Shown: positions 24,701 through 36,357 of the stretch, in pieces
Layout of the letters: each line of letters begins with the position of its first letter
Numbering within the stretch: position 1 is the stretch's first letter
Assembly: GCF_051014445.1 (NCBI RefSeq)
Contig: NC_135136.1
Location: forward strand, 26,678,001 to 26,742,000
Reading direction: 5' to 3'
Length of the DNA stretch: 64,000 bases
Source of the DNA: Colletes latitarsis
Taxonomy: Eukaryota; Arthropoda; Insecta; Hymenoptera; Colletidae
Program-made: the position numbers and the translations under genes
The notes under the pieces: model-generated
What the model was told of the DNA's origin: nothing
Databases searched by the model: none
Seen by the model: the letters and a program-made list of their open reading frames with translations, nothing else

Positions 24701-26187
24701 GAGACCTAACCGGTTTTATCTTCTAAAATATTGATCGGAGCCAGGTTTAATTGTCTGTTTCAGTGTGGTTCCACATTACTACGTGATTCAAACCAGAGAA
24801 AACCAATGATCTGGCCAACGAGAATGCGGAAGAGGCAAGATCATGAGCCAGATGCGGGCATTTCCGAGACCTAACACAGACCTAACCGGTTTTATCCTCT
24901 AAAATATTGATCGAAACCAGGTTTAATTGACTGATTCAATGTGGTACCACATTACTACGTGATTCAAACCCGAAAAAACCCAGGATCTGGCCAACAAGTT
25001 GGCGAAGAAAGCTAAATCATGAGCCAGATGCGGGCATAACCAAGACCTTACCCAGACCTAACCGGTTGTATCCTCTAAATTGTGGATCGAAACCAGGATT
25101 AATTGACTGTTTCAATGTGGTACCATATTACTGCGTTATTCAAACCAGAGAAAACCAAGGATCTGGCCAATAAGAATGCGGAAAAGCCAAAATCATTAGA
25201 CAGATGCGGGCATAACCCAGACCTAACCCAGACCTAACCGGTCTTATCCTCTAAAATATTGATCGGAACCAGGTTTAATTGTCAGTTTCAGTGTGGTTCC
25301 ACATTACTACGTTATTTAAACCAGAGAAAACCAAGGATCTGGCCAACAAGTATGCGAAGAAGGTAAAATAATGGGCCAGATGCAGGCATAACCCAGACCT
25401 AACCCAGACCTAACCGGTATTATCCTCTAAAATATTGATCGAAACCTAGTTTAATGTACTGTTTCACTGTGGTACCACATTACTGCGTGATTTAAACCAG
25501 AGAAAACCACGGATCTGGCCAATAAGAATGCGGAAAAGGCAAAATCATGAGCCAGATGCGGGCATAACCCAGACCTAACCCAGACCTAAGCGGTTTCATC
25601 CTCTAAAATATTGATCGGAACCAGGTTTAATTGTCTGTTTCAGTGTGGTTCCACATTACTACGTGATTCAAACCAGAGAAAACCAATGATCTGGCCAACA
25701 AGAATGCGGAAGAGGCAAAATCATGAGCCAGATGCGGGCATATGCCAGACCTAACACAGACCTAACCGGTTTTATCCTCTAAAATATTGATCGAAACCAA
25801 GTTTAATGTACTGTTTCAGTGTGGTACCACATTACTACGTGATTCGAATCAGAGAAAACCAAGGATCTGGCCAACAGGTATGCGAAGAAGGCAAAATCAT
25901 GAGGCATATGCGGGCATAACCTAGACCTTACCCAGACCTAACCGATGTTACCGACTAAAATACTGACCGAATCCAGGTTTAGTTGACTGGTACTGTGTAG
26001 TACCACATTACTACGTGATTCAAACCCGAAAAAACCCAGGATCTGGCCAACAAGTATGCGAAGAAGGCAAAATCATGGGCCAGATGCGGGCATAACCCAG
26101 ACCTAACCCAGACCTAACCGGTGTTATCCTCTAAAATATTGATCGAAACCAAGTTTAATGGACTGTTTCAGTGTGGTACCACATTAC
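21800..26187 (+). repeat. 4.2-kb tandem duplication, copy 1
   Basis: From about 21,800 to 26,187 the variant order repeats immediately downstream at offsets of about 4,213-4,225, close to 24 monomers. Copy 1 has one additional monomer (about 21,965-22,140) near its left edge and a single 11-mer at 22,587-22,597. Shared private changes include GTGATCCAAACCTGAG, CCCAGTTCTAACCC, AGCCAAAATCATTAGACAG and GTGTAGTACCAC. Confidence 0.92.
22587..22597 (+). repeat. Single 11-mer monomer in 4.2-kb copy 1
   Basis: One 11-mer occurs here, against two at the matching place near 26,800 in copy 2. The change happened after the 4.2-kb duplication. Confidence 0.9.
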
Positions 26188-29100
26188 TGCGTTATTCAAA
26201 TCAGAGAAAACCAAGGATCTGGCCAATAAGAATGCGGAAAAGGCAAAATCATTAGCCAGATGCGGGCATAACCCTGACCTAACCCAGACCTAACCGGTCT
26301 TATCCTCTAAAATATTGATCGGAACCAGGTTTAATTGTCAGTTTCAGTGTGGTTCCACATTACTACGTGATTCAAACCAGAGAGCACCAATGATCTGGCC
26401 AACAAGAATGCGGAAGAGGCAAAATCATGAGCCAGATGCGGGCATATGCCAGACCTAACACAGACCTAACCGGTTTTATCCTCTAAAATATTGATCGAAA
26501 CCAAGTTTAATGTACTGTTTCAGTGTGGTACCACATTACTACGTGATTCGAACCAGAGAAAACCAAGGATCTGGCCAACAGGTATGCGAAGAAGGCAAAA
26601 TCATGAGGCATATGCGGGCATAACCTAGACCTTACCCAGACCCAACCGGTGTTACCGACCAAAATACTGACCGAATCCAGGTTTAGTTGACTGGTACTGT
26701 GTGGTACCATATTACTACGTGATTCAAACTCGAAAAAACCCAGGATCTGGCCAACAAGTATGCGAAGAAGGCAAATTCATGGGCCAGATGCGGGCATAAC
26801 CCAGACCTAACCCAGACCTAACCGGTGTTATCCCCTAAAATGTGGATCGAAACCAGGTTTAATTGTCTGTTTCAGTGTGGTGCCACATTACTACGTGATT
26901 CAAACCAGAGAAAACCAAGGATCTGGCCAATAAGAATGCGGAAAAGGCAAAATCATGAGCCAGATGCGGGCATAACCCAGACCTAACCGAGACCTAACCG
27001 GTTTTATCTTCTAAAATATTGATCGGAACCAGGTTTAATTGTCTGTTTCAGTGTGGTTCCACATTACTACGTGATTCAAACCAGAGAAAACCAATGATCT
27101 GGCCAACGAGAATGCGGAAGAGGCAAGATCATGAGCCAGATGCGGGCATTTCCGAGACCTAACACAGACCTAACCGGTTTTATCCTCTAAAATATTGATC
27201 GAAACCAGGTTTAATTGACTGATTCAATGTGGTACCACATTACTACGTGATTCAAACCCGAAAAAACCCAGGATCTGGCCAACAAGTTGGCGAAGAAAGC
27301 TAAATCATGAGCCAGATGCGGGCATAACCAAGACCTAACCCAGACCTAACCGGTTGTATCCTCTAAATTGTGGATCGAAACCAGGATTAATTGACTGTTT
27401 CAATGTGGTACCACATTACTGCGTTATTCAAACCAGAGAAAACCAAGGATCTGGCCAATAAGAATGCGGAAAAGGCAAAATCATTAGCCAGATGCGGGCA
27501 TAACCCAGACCTAACCCAGACCTAACCGGTCTTATCCTCTAAAATATTGATCGGAACCAGGTTTAATTGTCAGTTTCAGTGTGGTTCCACATTACTACGT
27601 GTTTAAAACCAGAGAAAACCAAGGATCTGGCCAACAAGTATGCGAAGAAGGTAAAATAATGGGCCAGATGCAGGCATAACCCAGACCTAACCCAGACCTA
27701 ACCGGTATTATCCCCTAAAATATTGATCGAAACCTAGTTTAATGTACTGTTTCAGTGTGGTACCACATTACTGCGTGATTCAAACCAGAGAAAACCAAGG
27801 ATCTGGCCAACAGGTATGCGAAGAAGGCAAAATCATGAGGCATATGCGGGCATAACCTAGACCTTACCCAGACCTAACCGATGTTACCGACTAAAATACT
27901 GACCGAATCCAGGTTTAGTTGACTGGTACTGTGTGGTACCACATTACTACGTGATTCAAACTCGAAAAAACTCAGGATCTGGCCAACAAGTATGCGAAGA
28001 AGGCAAATTCATGGGCCAGATGAGGGCATAACCCAGACCTAACCCAGACCTAACCGGTGTTATCCCCTAAAATGTGGATCGAAACCAGGTTTAATTTTCT
28101 GTTTCAGTGTGGTGCCACATTACTACGTGATCCAAACCTGAGAAAACCACGGATCTGGCCAATAAGAATGCGGAAAAGGCAAAATCATGAGCCAGATGCG
28201 GGCATAACCCAGACCTAACCCAGACCTAACCGGTTTTATCCTCTAAAATATTGATCGGAACCAGGTTTAATTGTCTGTTTCAGTGTGGTTCCACATTACT
28301 ACGTGATTCAAACCAGAGAACACCAATGATCTGGCCAACAAGAATGCGGAAGAGGCAAAATCATGAGCCAGATGCGGGCATATGCCAGACCTAACACAGA
28401 CCTAACCGGTTTTATCCTCTAAAATATTGATCGAAACCAAGTTTAATGTACTGTTTCAGTGTGGTACCACATTACTACGTGATTCGAACCAGAGAAAACC
28501 AAGGATCTGGCCAACAGGTATGCGAAGAACGCAAAATCATGAGGCATATGCGGGCATAACCTAGACCTTACCCAGACCTAACCGGTGTTACCGACCAAAA
28601 TACTGACCGAATCCAGGTTTAGTTGACTGGTACTGTGTGGTACCATATTACTACGTGATTCAAACTCGAAAAAACCCAGGATCTGGCCAACAAGTATGCG
28701 AAGAAGGCAAATTCATGGGCCAGATGCGGGCATAACCCAGTTCTAACCCAGACCTAACCGGTGTTATCCCCTAAAATGTGGATCGAAACCAGGTTTAATT
28801 GTCTGTTTCAGTGTGGTGCCACATTACTACGTGATTCAAACCAGAGAAAACCAAGGATCTGGCCAATAAGAATGCGGAAAGGCAAAATCATGAGCCAGAT
28901 GCGGGCATAACCCAGACCTAACCCAGACCTAACCGGTTTTATCTTCTAAAATATTGATCGGAACCAGGTTTAATTGTCTGTTTCAGTGTGGTTCCACATT
29001 ACTACGTGATTCAAACCAGAGAAAACCAATGATCTGGCCAACGAGAATGCGGAAGAGGCAAGATCATGAGCCAGATGCGGGCATTTCCGAGACCTAACAC

Positions 29101-30409
29101 AGACCTAACCGGTTTTATCCTCTAAAATATTGATCGAAACCAGGTTTAATTGACTGATTCAATGTGGTACCACATTACTACGTGATTCAAACCCGAAAAA
29201 ACCCAGGATCTGGCCAACAAGTTGGCGAAGAAAGCTAAATCATAAGCCAGATGCGGGCATAACCAAGACCTTACCCAGACCTAACCGGTTGTATCCTCTA
29301 AATTGTGGATCGAAACCAGGATTAATTGACTGTTTCAATGTGGTACCATATTACTGCGTTATTCAAACCAGAGAAAACCAAGGATCTGGCCAATAAGAAT
29401 GCGGAAAAGCCAAAATCATTAGACAGATGCGGGCATAACCCAGACCTAACCCAGACCTAACCGGTCTTATCCTCTAAAATATTGATCGGAACCAGGTTTA
29501 ATTGTCAGTTTCAGTGTGGTTCCACATTACTACGTTATTTAAACCAGAGAAAACCAAGGATCTGGCCAACAAGTATGCGAAGAAGGTAAAATAATGGGCC
29601 AGATGCAGGCATAACCCAGACCTAACCCAGACCTAACCGGTATTATCCTCTAAAATATTGATCGAAACCTAGTTTAATGTACTGTTTCACTGTGGTACCA
29701 CATTACTGCGTGATTTAAACCAGAGAAAACCACGGATCTGGCCAATAAGAATGCGGAAAAGGCAAAATCATGAGCCAGATGCGGGCATAACCCAGACCTA
29801 ACCCAGACCTAAGCGGTTTCATCCTCTAAAATATTGATCGGAACCAGGTTTAATTGTCTGTTTCAGTGTGGTTCCACATTACTACGTGATTCAAACCAGA
29901 GAAAACCAATGATCTGGCCAACAAGAATGCGGAAGAGGCAAAATCATGAGCCAGATGCGGGCATATGCCAGACCTAACACAGACCTAACCGGTTTTATCC
30001 TCTAAAATATTGATCGAAACCAAGTTTAATGTACTGTTTCAGTGTGGTACCACATTACTACGTGATTCGAATCAGAGAAAACCAAGGATCTGGCCAACAG
30101 GTATGCGAAGAAGGCAAAATCATGAGGCATATGCGGGCATAACCTAGACCTTACCCAGACCTAACCGATGTTACCGACTAAAATACTGACCGAATCCAGG
30201 TTTAGTTGACTGGTACTGTGTAGTACCACATTACTACGTGATTCAAACCCGAAAAAACCCAGGATCTGGCCAACAAGTATGCGAAGAAGGCAAAATCATG
30301 GGCCAGATGCGGGCATAACCCAGACCTAACCCAGACCTAACCGGTGTTATCCTCTAAAATATTGATCGAACCCAAGTTTAATGGACTGTTTCAGTGTGGT
30401 ACCACATTA
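26188..30409 (+). repeat. 4.2-kb tandem duplication, copy 2
   Basis: This copy directly follows copy 1. Differences I noticed are few: two 11-mers where copy 1 has one, TGAGGGC at about 28,021, GAACGC at about 28,527, a one-base deletion in GGAAAGGC at about 28,878, and CATAAGCC at about 29,242. The match ends at about 30,408, just after the KpnI dyad, where copy 1 reads CTGCGTTATTC and copy 2 reads CTACGTGATTAAAAC. Confidence 0.92.
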
Positions 30410-30494
30410 CTACGTGATTAAAACCCGAATAAACCCAGGATCTCGCCAACAAGTATGCGAAGGAGGCAAAATCATGGGCCAGATGCGAGCATAA

Positions 30495-31009
30495 CCCAGA
30501 CCTAACCGGTTTTATCCTCCAAAATATTGATCGAAACCAGGTTTAATTGTCTGTTTCAGTGTGGTACCACATTACTACGTGATTCAAACCAGAGAAAACC
30601 AAGGATCTGGCCAATAAGAATGCGGAAAAGGCAAAATCATGAGCCAGATGCGGGAATAACCCAGACCTAACCGGTGTTATCCTCTAAAATATTGATCGAA
30701 ACCAGGTTTAATTGACTGTTTCAATGTGGTACCACATTACTACGTGATTCAAATCCGAGAAAGCCCAGGATCTGGCAAAAGTATGCGAAGCAGGCAAAAT
30801 CATTAGCCAGATGCGGGCATAACCCAGACCTAACCCAGACCTAACCGGTGTTATCCTCTAAAATATTGATCGAAACCAAGTTTAATGTACTGTTTCAGTG
30901 TGGTACCACATTACTACGTGATTCAAACCAGAGAAAACCAAGGATCTGGCCAACAGGTATGCGAAGAAGGCAGAATCATGAGCCAGATGCGGGCATAACT
31001 CAGACCTAA
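30495..31009 (+). repeat. Three short monomers close together
   Basis: Single 11-mers occur at 30,495-30,505, 30,660-30,670 and 30,999-31,009. The same three occur at 36,443, 36,608 and 36,948 in the second long copy, so they predate that duplication. Confidence 0.9.
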
Positions 31010-31952
31010 CCGGTGTTATCCTCTAAAATATTGATCGAAACCAGGTTTAATTGACTGTTTCAATGTGGTACCACATTACTACGTGATTCAAATCCGAGAA
31101 AACCCAGGATCTGGCAAAAAGTATGCGAAGCAGGCAAAATCATTAGCCAGATGCGGGCATAACCCAGACCTAACCCAGACCTAACCGGTGTTATCCTCTA
31201 AAATATTGATCGAAACCAAGTTTAATGTACTGTTTCAGTGTGGTACCACATTACTACGTGATTCAAACCAGAGAAAACCAAGGATCTGGCCAACGGGTAT
31301 GCGAAGAAGGCAGAATCATGAGCCAGATGCGGGCATAACACTGACCTAACCCAGACCTAACCGGTGTTATCCTCTAAAATATTGATCGAAACCAAGTTTA
31401 ATGGACTATTTCAGTGTGGTACCACATTGCTACGTTATTCAAACCAGAGAAAACCCAGGATCTGACCAACAAGTATGCGAAGTAGGCAAAATCATGGGTC
31501 AGATGCAGGCATAACCCAGACCTAACCCAGACCTAACCGGTGTTATCTTCTAAAATATTGATCGAAACCAAGTTTAATGTACTGTTTCAGTGTGGTACCA
31601 CATTACTACGTGATTCAAACCAGTGAAAACCAAGGATCTGGCTAACAGGTATGCGAAGTATGCAACATCATGAGCCAGATGCGGGCATAACACAGACCTA
31701 ACCCAGACCTAACCGGTGTTATCCTCTAAAATATTGATCGAAATCAAGTTTAATGTACTGTTTCAGTGTGGTACCACATTACTACGTGATTCAAACCAGA
31801 GAAAACCAAGGATCTGGCTAACAGGTATGCGAAGAAGGCAAAATCATGAGCCAGATGCGGGCATAACCCAGACCTAACCCAGACTTAACCGCTGTTACCG
31901 ACTAAAATACTGACCGAATCCAGGTTTAATTGACTGTTACTGTGTGGTACCA

Positions 31953-33360
31953 CATTACTACGTGAATCAAACCCGGAAATCCCAAAGATATGAGCAACAA
32001 GTATGCGAAGTATGCAACATCATGAGCCAGATGCGGGCATAACCCAGACCTAACCCAGACCTAACCGGAGTTATCTTCTAAAATATTGATCGAAATCGAG
32101 TTTAATGTACTGTTTCAGTGTGGTACCACATTACTACGTGATTCAAACCAGAGAAAACCAAGGATCTGGCTAACAGGTATGCGAAGTATGCAACATCATG
32201 AGCAAGATGCGGGCATAACCCAGACCTAACCCAGACCTAACCGGTGTTATCCTCTAAAATATTGATCGAAACCAAGTTTAATGTACTGTTTCAGTGTGGT
32301 ACCACATTACTACGTGATTCAAACCAGAGAAAACCAAGGATCTGGCCAACGGGTATGCGAAGAAGGCAGAATCATGAGCCAGATGCGGGCATAACACTGA
32401 CCTAACCCAGACCTAACCGTTGTTATCCTCTAAAATATTGATCGAAACCAAGTTTAATGGACTGTTTCAGTGTGGTACCACATTACTACGTGATTACAAC
32501 CCGAAAAACCCCAGGATCTGGCCAACAAGTTGGCGAAGAAAGCTAAATCATGAGACAGATGCGGGCATAACCATGATCTAACCCAGACCTAACCGGTGTT
32601 ATCCTCTAAAATATTGATCGAAACCAAGTTTAATGGACTATTTCAGTGTGGTACCACATTGCTACGTTATTCAAACCAGAGAAAACCCAGGATCTGACCA
32701 ACAAGTATGCGAAGAAGGCAAAATCATGGGTCAGATGCAGGCATAACCCAGACCTAACCCAGACCTAACCGGTGTTATCTTCTAAAATATTGATCGAAAT
32801 CAAGTTTAATGTACTGTTTCAGTGTGGTACCACATTACTACGTGATTCAAACCAGAGAAAACCAAGGATCTGGCTAACAGGTATGCGAAGAAGGCAAAAT
32901 CATGAGCCAGATGCGTGCATAACCCAGACCTAACCCAGACTTAACCGCTGTTACCGACTAAAATACTGACCGAATCCAGGTTTAATTGACTGTTACTGTG
33001 TGGTACCACATTACTACGTGAATAAAACCCGGAAATCCCAAAGATATGAGCACCAAGTATGCGAAGTATGCAACATCATGAGCCAGATGCGGGCATAACT
33101 CAGACCTAACCCAGACCTAACCGGTGTTACCGACTAAAATACTGACCGAATCCAGGTTTAGTTGACTGGTACTGTGTGGTACCACATTACTACGTGATTC
33201 AAACCCGAAAGAACCCAGGATCTGGCCAACAAGTGTGCGAAGAAGGCAGAATCATGAGCCAGATGCGGGCATAACCCTGACCTAACCCAGACCTAACCGG
33301 TGTTACCGACTAAAATATTGATCGAAACCTAGTTTAACGGACTGTTTCAGTGTGGTACCA
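31953..33360 (+). repeat. Exact 8-monomer tandem duplication, copy 1
   Basis: The period is exactly 1,408 bases (8 x 176). CGTGAATCAAACCCGG, the GGAGTTATCTTC variant, ACAACCCGAAAAACCCC and GAGACAGATGCGGG all recur at that distance. I noticed only isolated differences between copies, such as CACC/CAAC at 33,058/34,466, ACTCAG/ACCCAG near 33,100/34,509, GAAGG/GAATG near 32,717/34,125 and CCGTTG/CCGGTG near 32,418/33,826. Confidence 0.95.
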
Positions 33361-34768
33361 CATTACTACGTGAATCAAACCCGGAAATCCCAAAGATATG
33401 AGCAACAAGTATGCGAAGTATGCAACATCATGAGCCAGATGCGGGCATAACCCAGACCTAACCCAGACCTAACCGGAGTTATCTTCTAAAATATTGATCG
33501 AAATCGAGTTTAATGTACTGTTTCAGTGTGGTACCACATTACTACGTGATTCAAACCAGAGAAAACCAAGGATCTGGCTAACAGGTATGCGAAGTATGCA
33601 ACATCATGAGCAAGATGCGGGCATAACCCAGACCTAACCCAGACCTAACCGGTGTTATCCTCTAAAATATTGATCGAAACCAAGTTTAATGTACTGTTTC
33701 AGTGTGGTACCACATTACTACGTGATTCAAACCAGAGAAAACCAAGGATCTGGCCAACGGGTATGCGAAGAAGGCAGAATCATGAGCCAGATGCGGGCAT
33801 AACACTGACCTAACCCAGACCTAACCGGTGTTATCCTCTAAAATATTGATCGAAACCAAGTTTAATGGACTGTTTCAGTGTGGTACCACATTACTACGTG
33901 ATTACAACCCGAAAAACCCCAGGATCTGGCCAACAAGTTGGCGAAGAAAGCTAAATCATGAGACAGATGCGGGCATAACCATGATCTAACCCAGACCTAA
34001 CCGGTGTTATCCTCTAAAATATTGATCGAAACCAAGTTTAATGGACTATTTCAGTGTGGTACCACATTGCTACGTTATTCAAACCAGAGAAAACCCAGGA
34101 TCTGACCAACAAGTATGCGAAGAATGCAAAATCATGGGTCAGATGCAGGCATAACCCAGACCTAACCCAGACCTAACCGGTGTTATCTTCTAAAATATTG
34201 ATCGAAATCAAGTTTAATGTACTGTTTCAGTGTGGTACCACATTACTACGTGATTCAAACCAGAGAAAACCAAGGATCTGGCTAACAGGTATGCGAAGAA
34301 GGCAAAATCATGAGCCAGATGCGTGCATAACCCAGACCTAACCCAGACTTAACCGCTGTTACCGACTAAAATACTGACCGAATCCAGGTTTAATTGACTG
34401 TTACTGTGTGGTACCACATTACTACGTGAATAAAACCCGGAAATCCCAAAGATATGAGCAACAAGTATGCGAAGTATGCAACATCATGAGCCAGATGCGG
34501 GCATAACCCAGACCTAACCCAGACCTAACCGGTGTTACCGACTAAAATACTGACCGAATCCAGGTTTAGTTGACTGGTACTGTGTGGTACCACATTACTA
34601 CGTGATTCAAACCCGAAAGAACCCAGGATCTGGCCAACAAGTGTGCGAAGAAGGCAGAATCATGAGCCAGATGCGGGCATAACCCTGACCTAACCCAGAC
34701 CTAACCGGTGTTACCGACTAAAATACTGACCGAAACCAGGATTAATTGACTGTTTCAATGTGGTACCA
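33361..34768 (+). repeat. Exact 8-monomer tandem duplication, copy 2
   Basis: This is the second copy. The true homology ends at about 34,727, so a chimeric junction lies between 33,319 and 33,373, a stretch that includes the KpnI dyad. The near-identity and absence from the 36-39 kb copy make it one of the youngest events visible. Confidence 0.95.
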
Positions 34769-36357
34769 CATTACTGCGTTATTCAAACCAGAGAAAACCA
34801 AGGATCTGGCCATTAAGAATGCGGGAAAGGCAAAATCATGAGCCAGATGCGGGCATAACCCAGACCTAACCCAGACCTAACCGGTTTTATCATCTAAAAT
34901 ATTGATCGAAACCTAGTTTAACGGACTGTTTCATTGTGGTACCACATTACTACGTGATTCAAACCCGAAAAACCCCAGGATCTGGCCAACGAGAATGCGG
35001 AAATGGCAAAACCATGAGCCAGATGCGGGCATAACACAGACCTAACCCAGACCTAACCGGTGTTATCCTCTAAAATATTGATCGAAACCTAGTTTAACGG
35101 ACTGTTTCAGTGTGGTACCACATTACTACGTGATTCAAACCAGAGAAAACCCAGGATCTGGCCAACGAGAATGCGGAAATGGCAAAACCATGAGCCAGAT
35201 GCGGGCATAACCCAGACCTAACCCAGACCTAACCGGTGTTACCGACTAAAACACTGACCGAATCCAGGTTTAGGTGACTGGTACTGTGTGGTACCACATT
35301 ACTACGTGATTCAAACCCGAAAGAACCCAGGATCTGGCCAACAAGTGTGCGAAGAAGGCAGAATCATGAGCCAGATGCGGGCATAACCCTGACCTAACCC
35401 AGACCTAACCGGTGTTACCGACTAAAATACTGACCGAAACCAGGATTAATTGACTGTTTCAATGTGGTACCACATTACTGCGTTATTCAAACCAGAGAAA
35501 ACCAAGGATCTGGCCAATAAGAATGCGGAAAAGCCAAAATCATTAGCCAGATGCGGGCATAACCCAGACCTAACCCAGACCTAACCGGTTTCATCCTCTA
35601 AAATATTGATCGGAACCAGGTTTAATTGTCTGTTTCAGTGTGGTTCCACATTACTACGTGATTCAAACCAGAGAAAACCAAGGATCTGGCCAACAAGTAT
35701 GCGAAGAAGGTAAAATAATGGGCCAGATGCAGGCATAACCCAGACCTAACCCAGACCTAACCGGTATTATCCTCTAAAATATTGATCGAAACCTAGTTTA
35801 ATGTACTGTTTCAGTGTGGTACCACATTACTGCGTGATTCAAACCAGAGAAAACCACGGATCTGGCCAATAAGAATGCGGAAAAGGCAAAATCATGAGCC
35901 AGATGCGGGCATAACCCAGACCTAACCCAGACCTAAGCGGTTTCATCCTCTAAAATATTGATCGAAACCAAGTTTAATGTACTGTTTCAGTGTGGTACCA
36001 CATTACTACGTGATTCGAACCAGAGAAAACCAAGGATCTGGCCAACAGGTATGCGAAGAAGGCAAAATCATGAGGCATATGCGGGCATAACCTAGACCTT
36101 ACCCAGACCTAACCGATGTTACCGACTAAAATACTGACCGAATCCAGGTTTACTTGACTGGTACTGTGTAGTACCACATTACTACGTGATTCAAACCCGA
36201 AAAAACCCAGGATCTGGCCAACAAGTATGCGAAGAAGGCAAAATCATGGGCCAGATGCGGGCATAACCCAGACCTAACCCAGACCTAACCGGTGTTATCC
36301 TCTAAAATATTGATCGAAACCAAGTTTAATGGACTGTTTCAGTGTGGTACCACATAA

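Larger units (their letters stand above)
18430..30409 (+). repeat. Array domain 2
   Basis: Diagnostic variants are GCATTTCCGAGACC (19,050; 19,589; 21,535; 22,922; 24,859; 27,146; 29,081), GCATATGCCAGACC (20,821; 22,229; 24,154; 25,739; 26,442; 28,379; 29,961), the KpnI-negative GGTGCCACATT, and GTGATTCGAACCAGAG. The marker spacings are close to whole numbers of 176-bp units, with 11 monomers (about 1.94 kb) recurring. The domain contains a roughly 4.2-kb tandem duplication. Confidence 0.8.
30410..35240 (+). repeat. Domain 3 long duplication, copy 1
   Basis: The monomer order is repeated at 36,358-39,780. The offset is about 5,948-5,950 up to about 33,300. It becomes 4,540 afterwards because this copy carries an extra 1,408-bp tandem duplication that the other copy lacks. 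Shared markers include CGAATAAACCCAGG, CTGGCAAAAGTATGCG-like short forms, and the single-11-mer monomers near 30,495, 30,660 and 31,000. Confidence 0.9.

Noticed and set aside
26507..26710. 67-residue open frame on the minus strand (a similar one lies at 54,926-55,129)
   Set aside because: It is only a satellite monomer that happens to lack stops. Neighbouring monomers carry stops at the same places, the unit length is not a multiple of three, and there is no signal of coding constraint.
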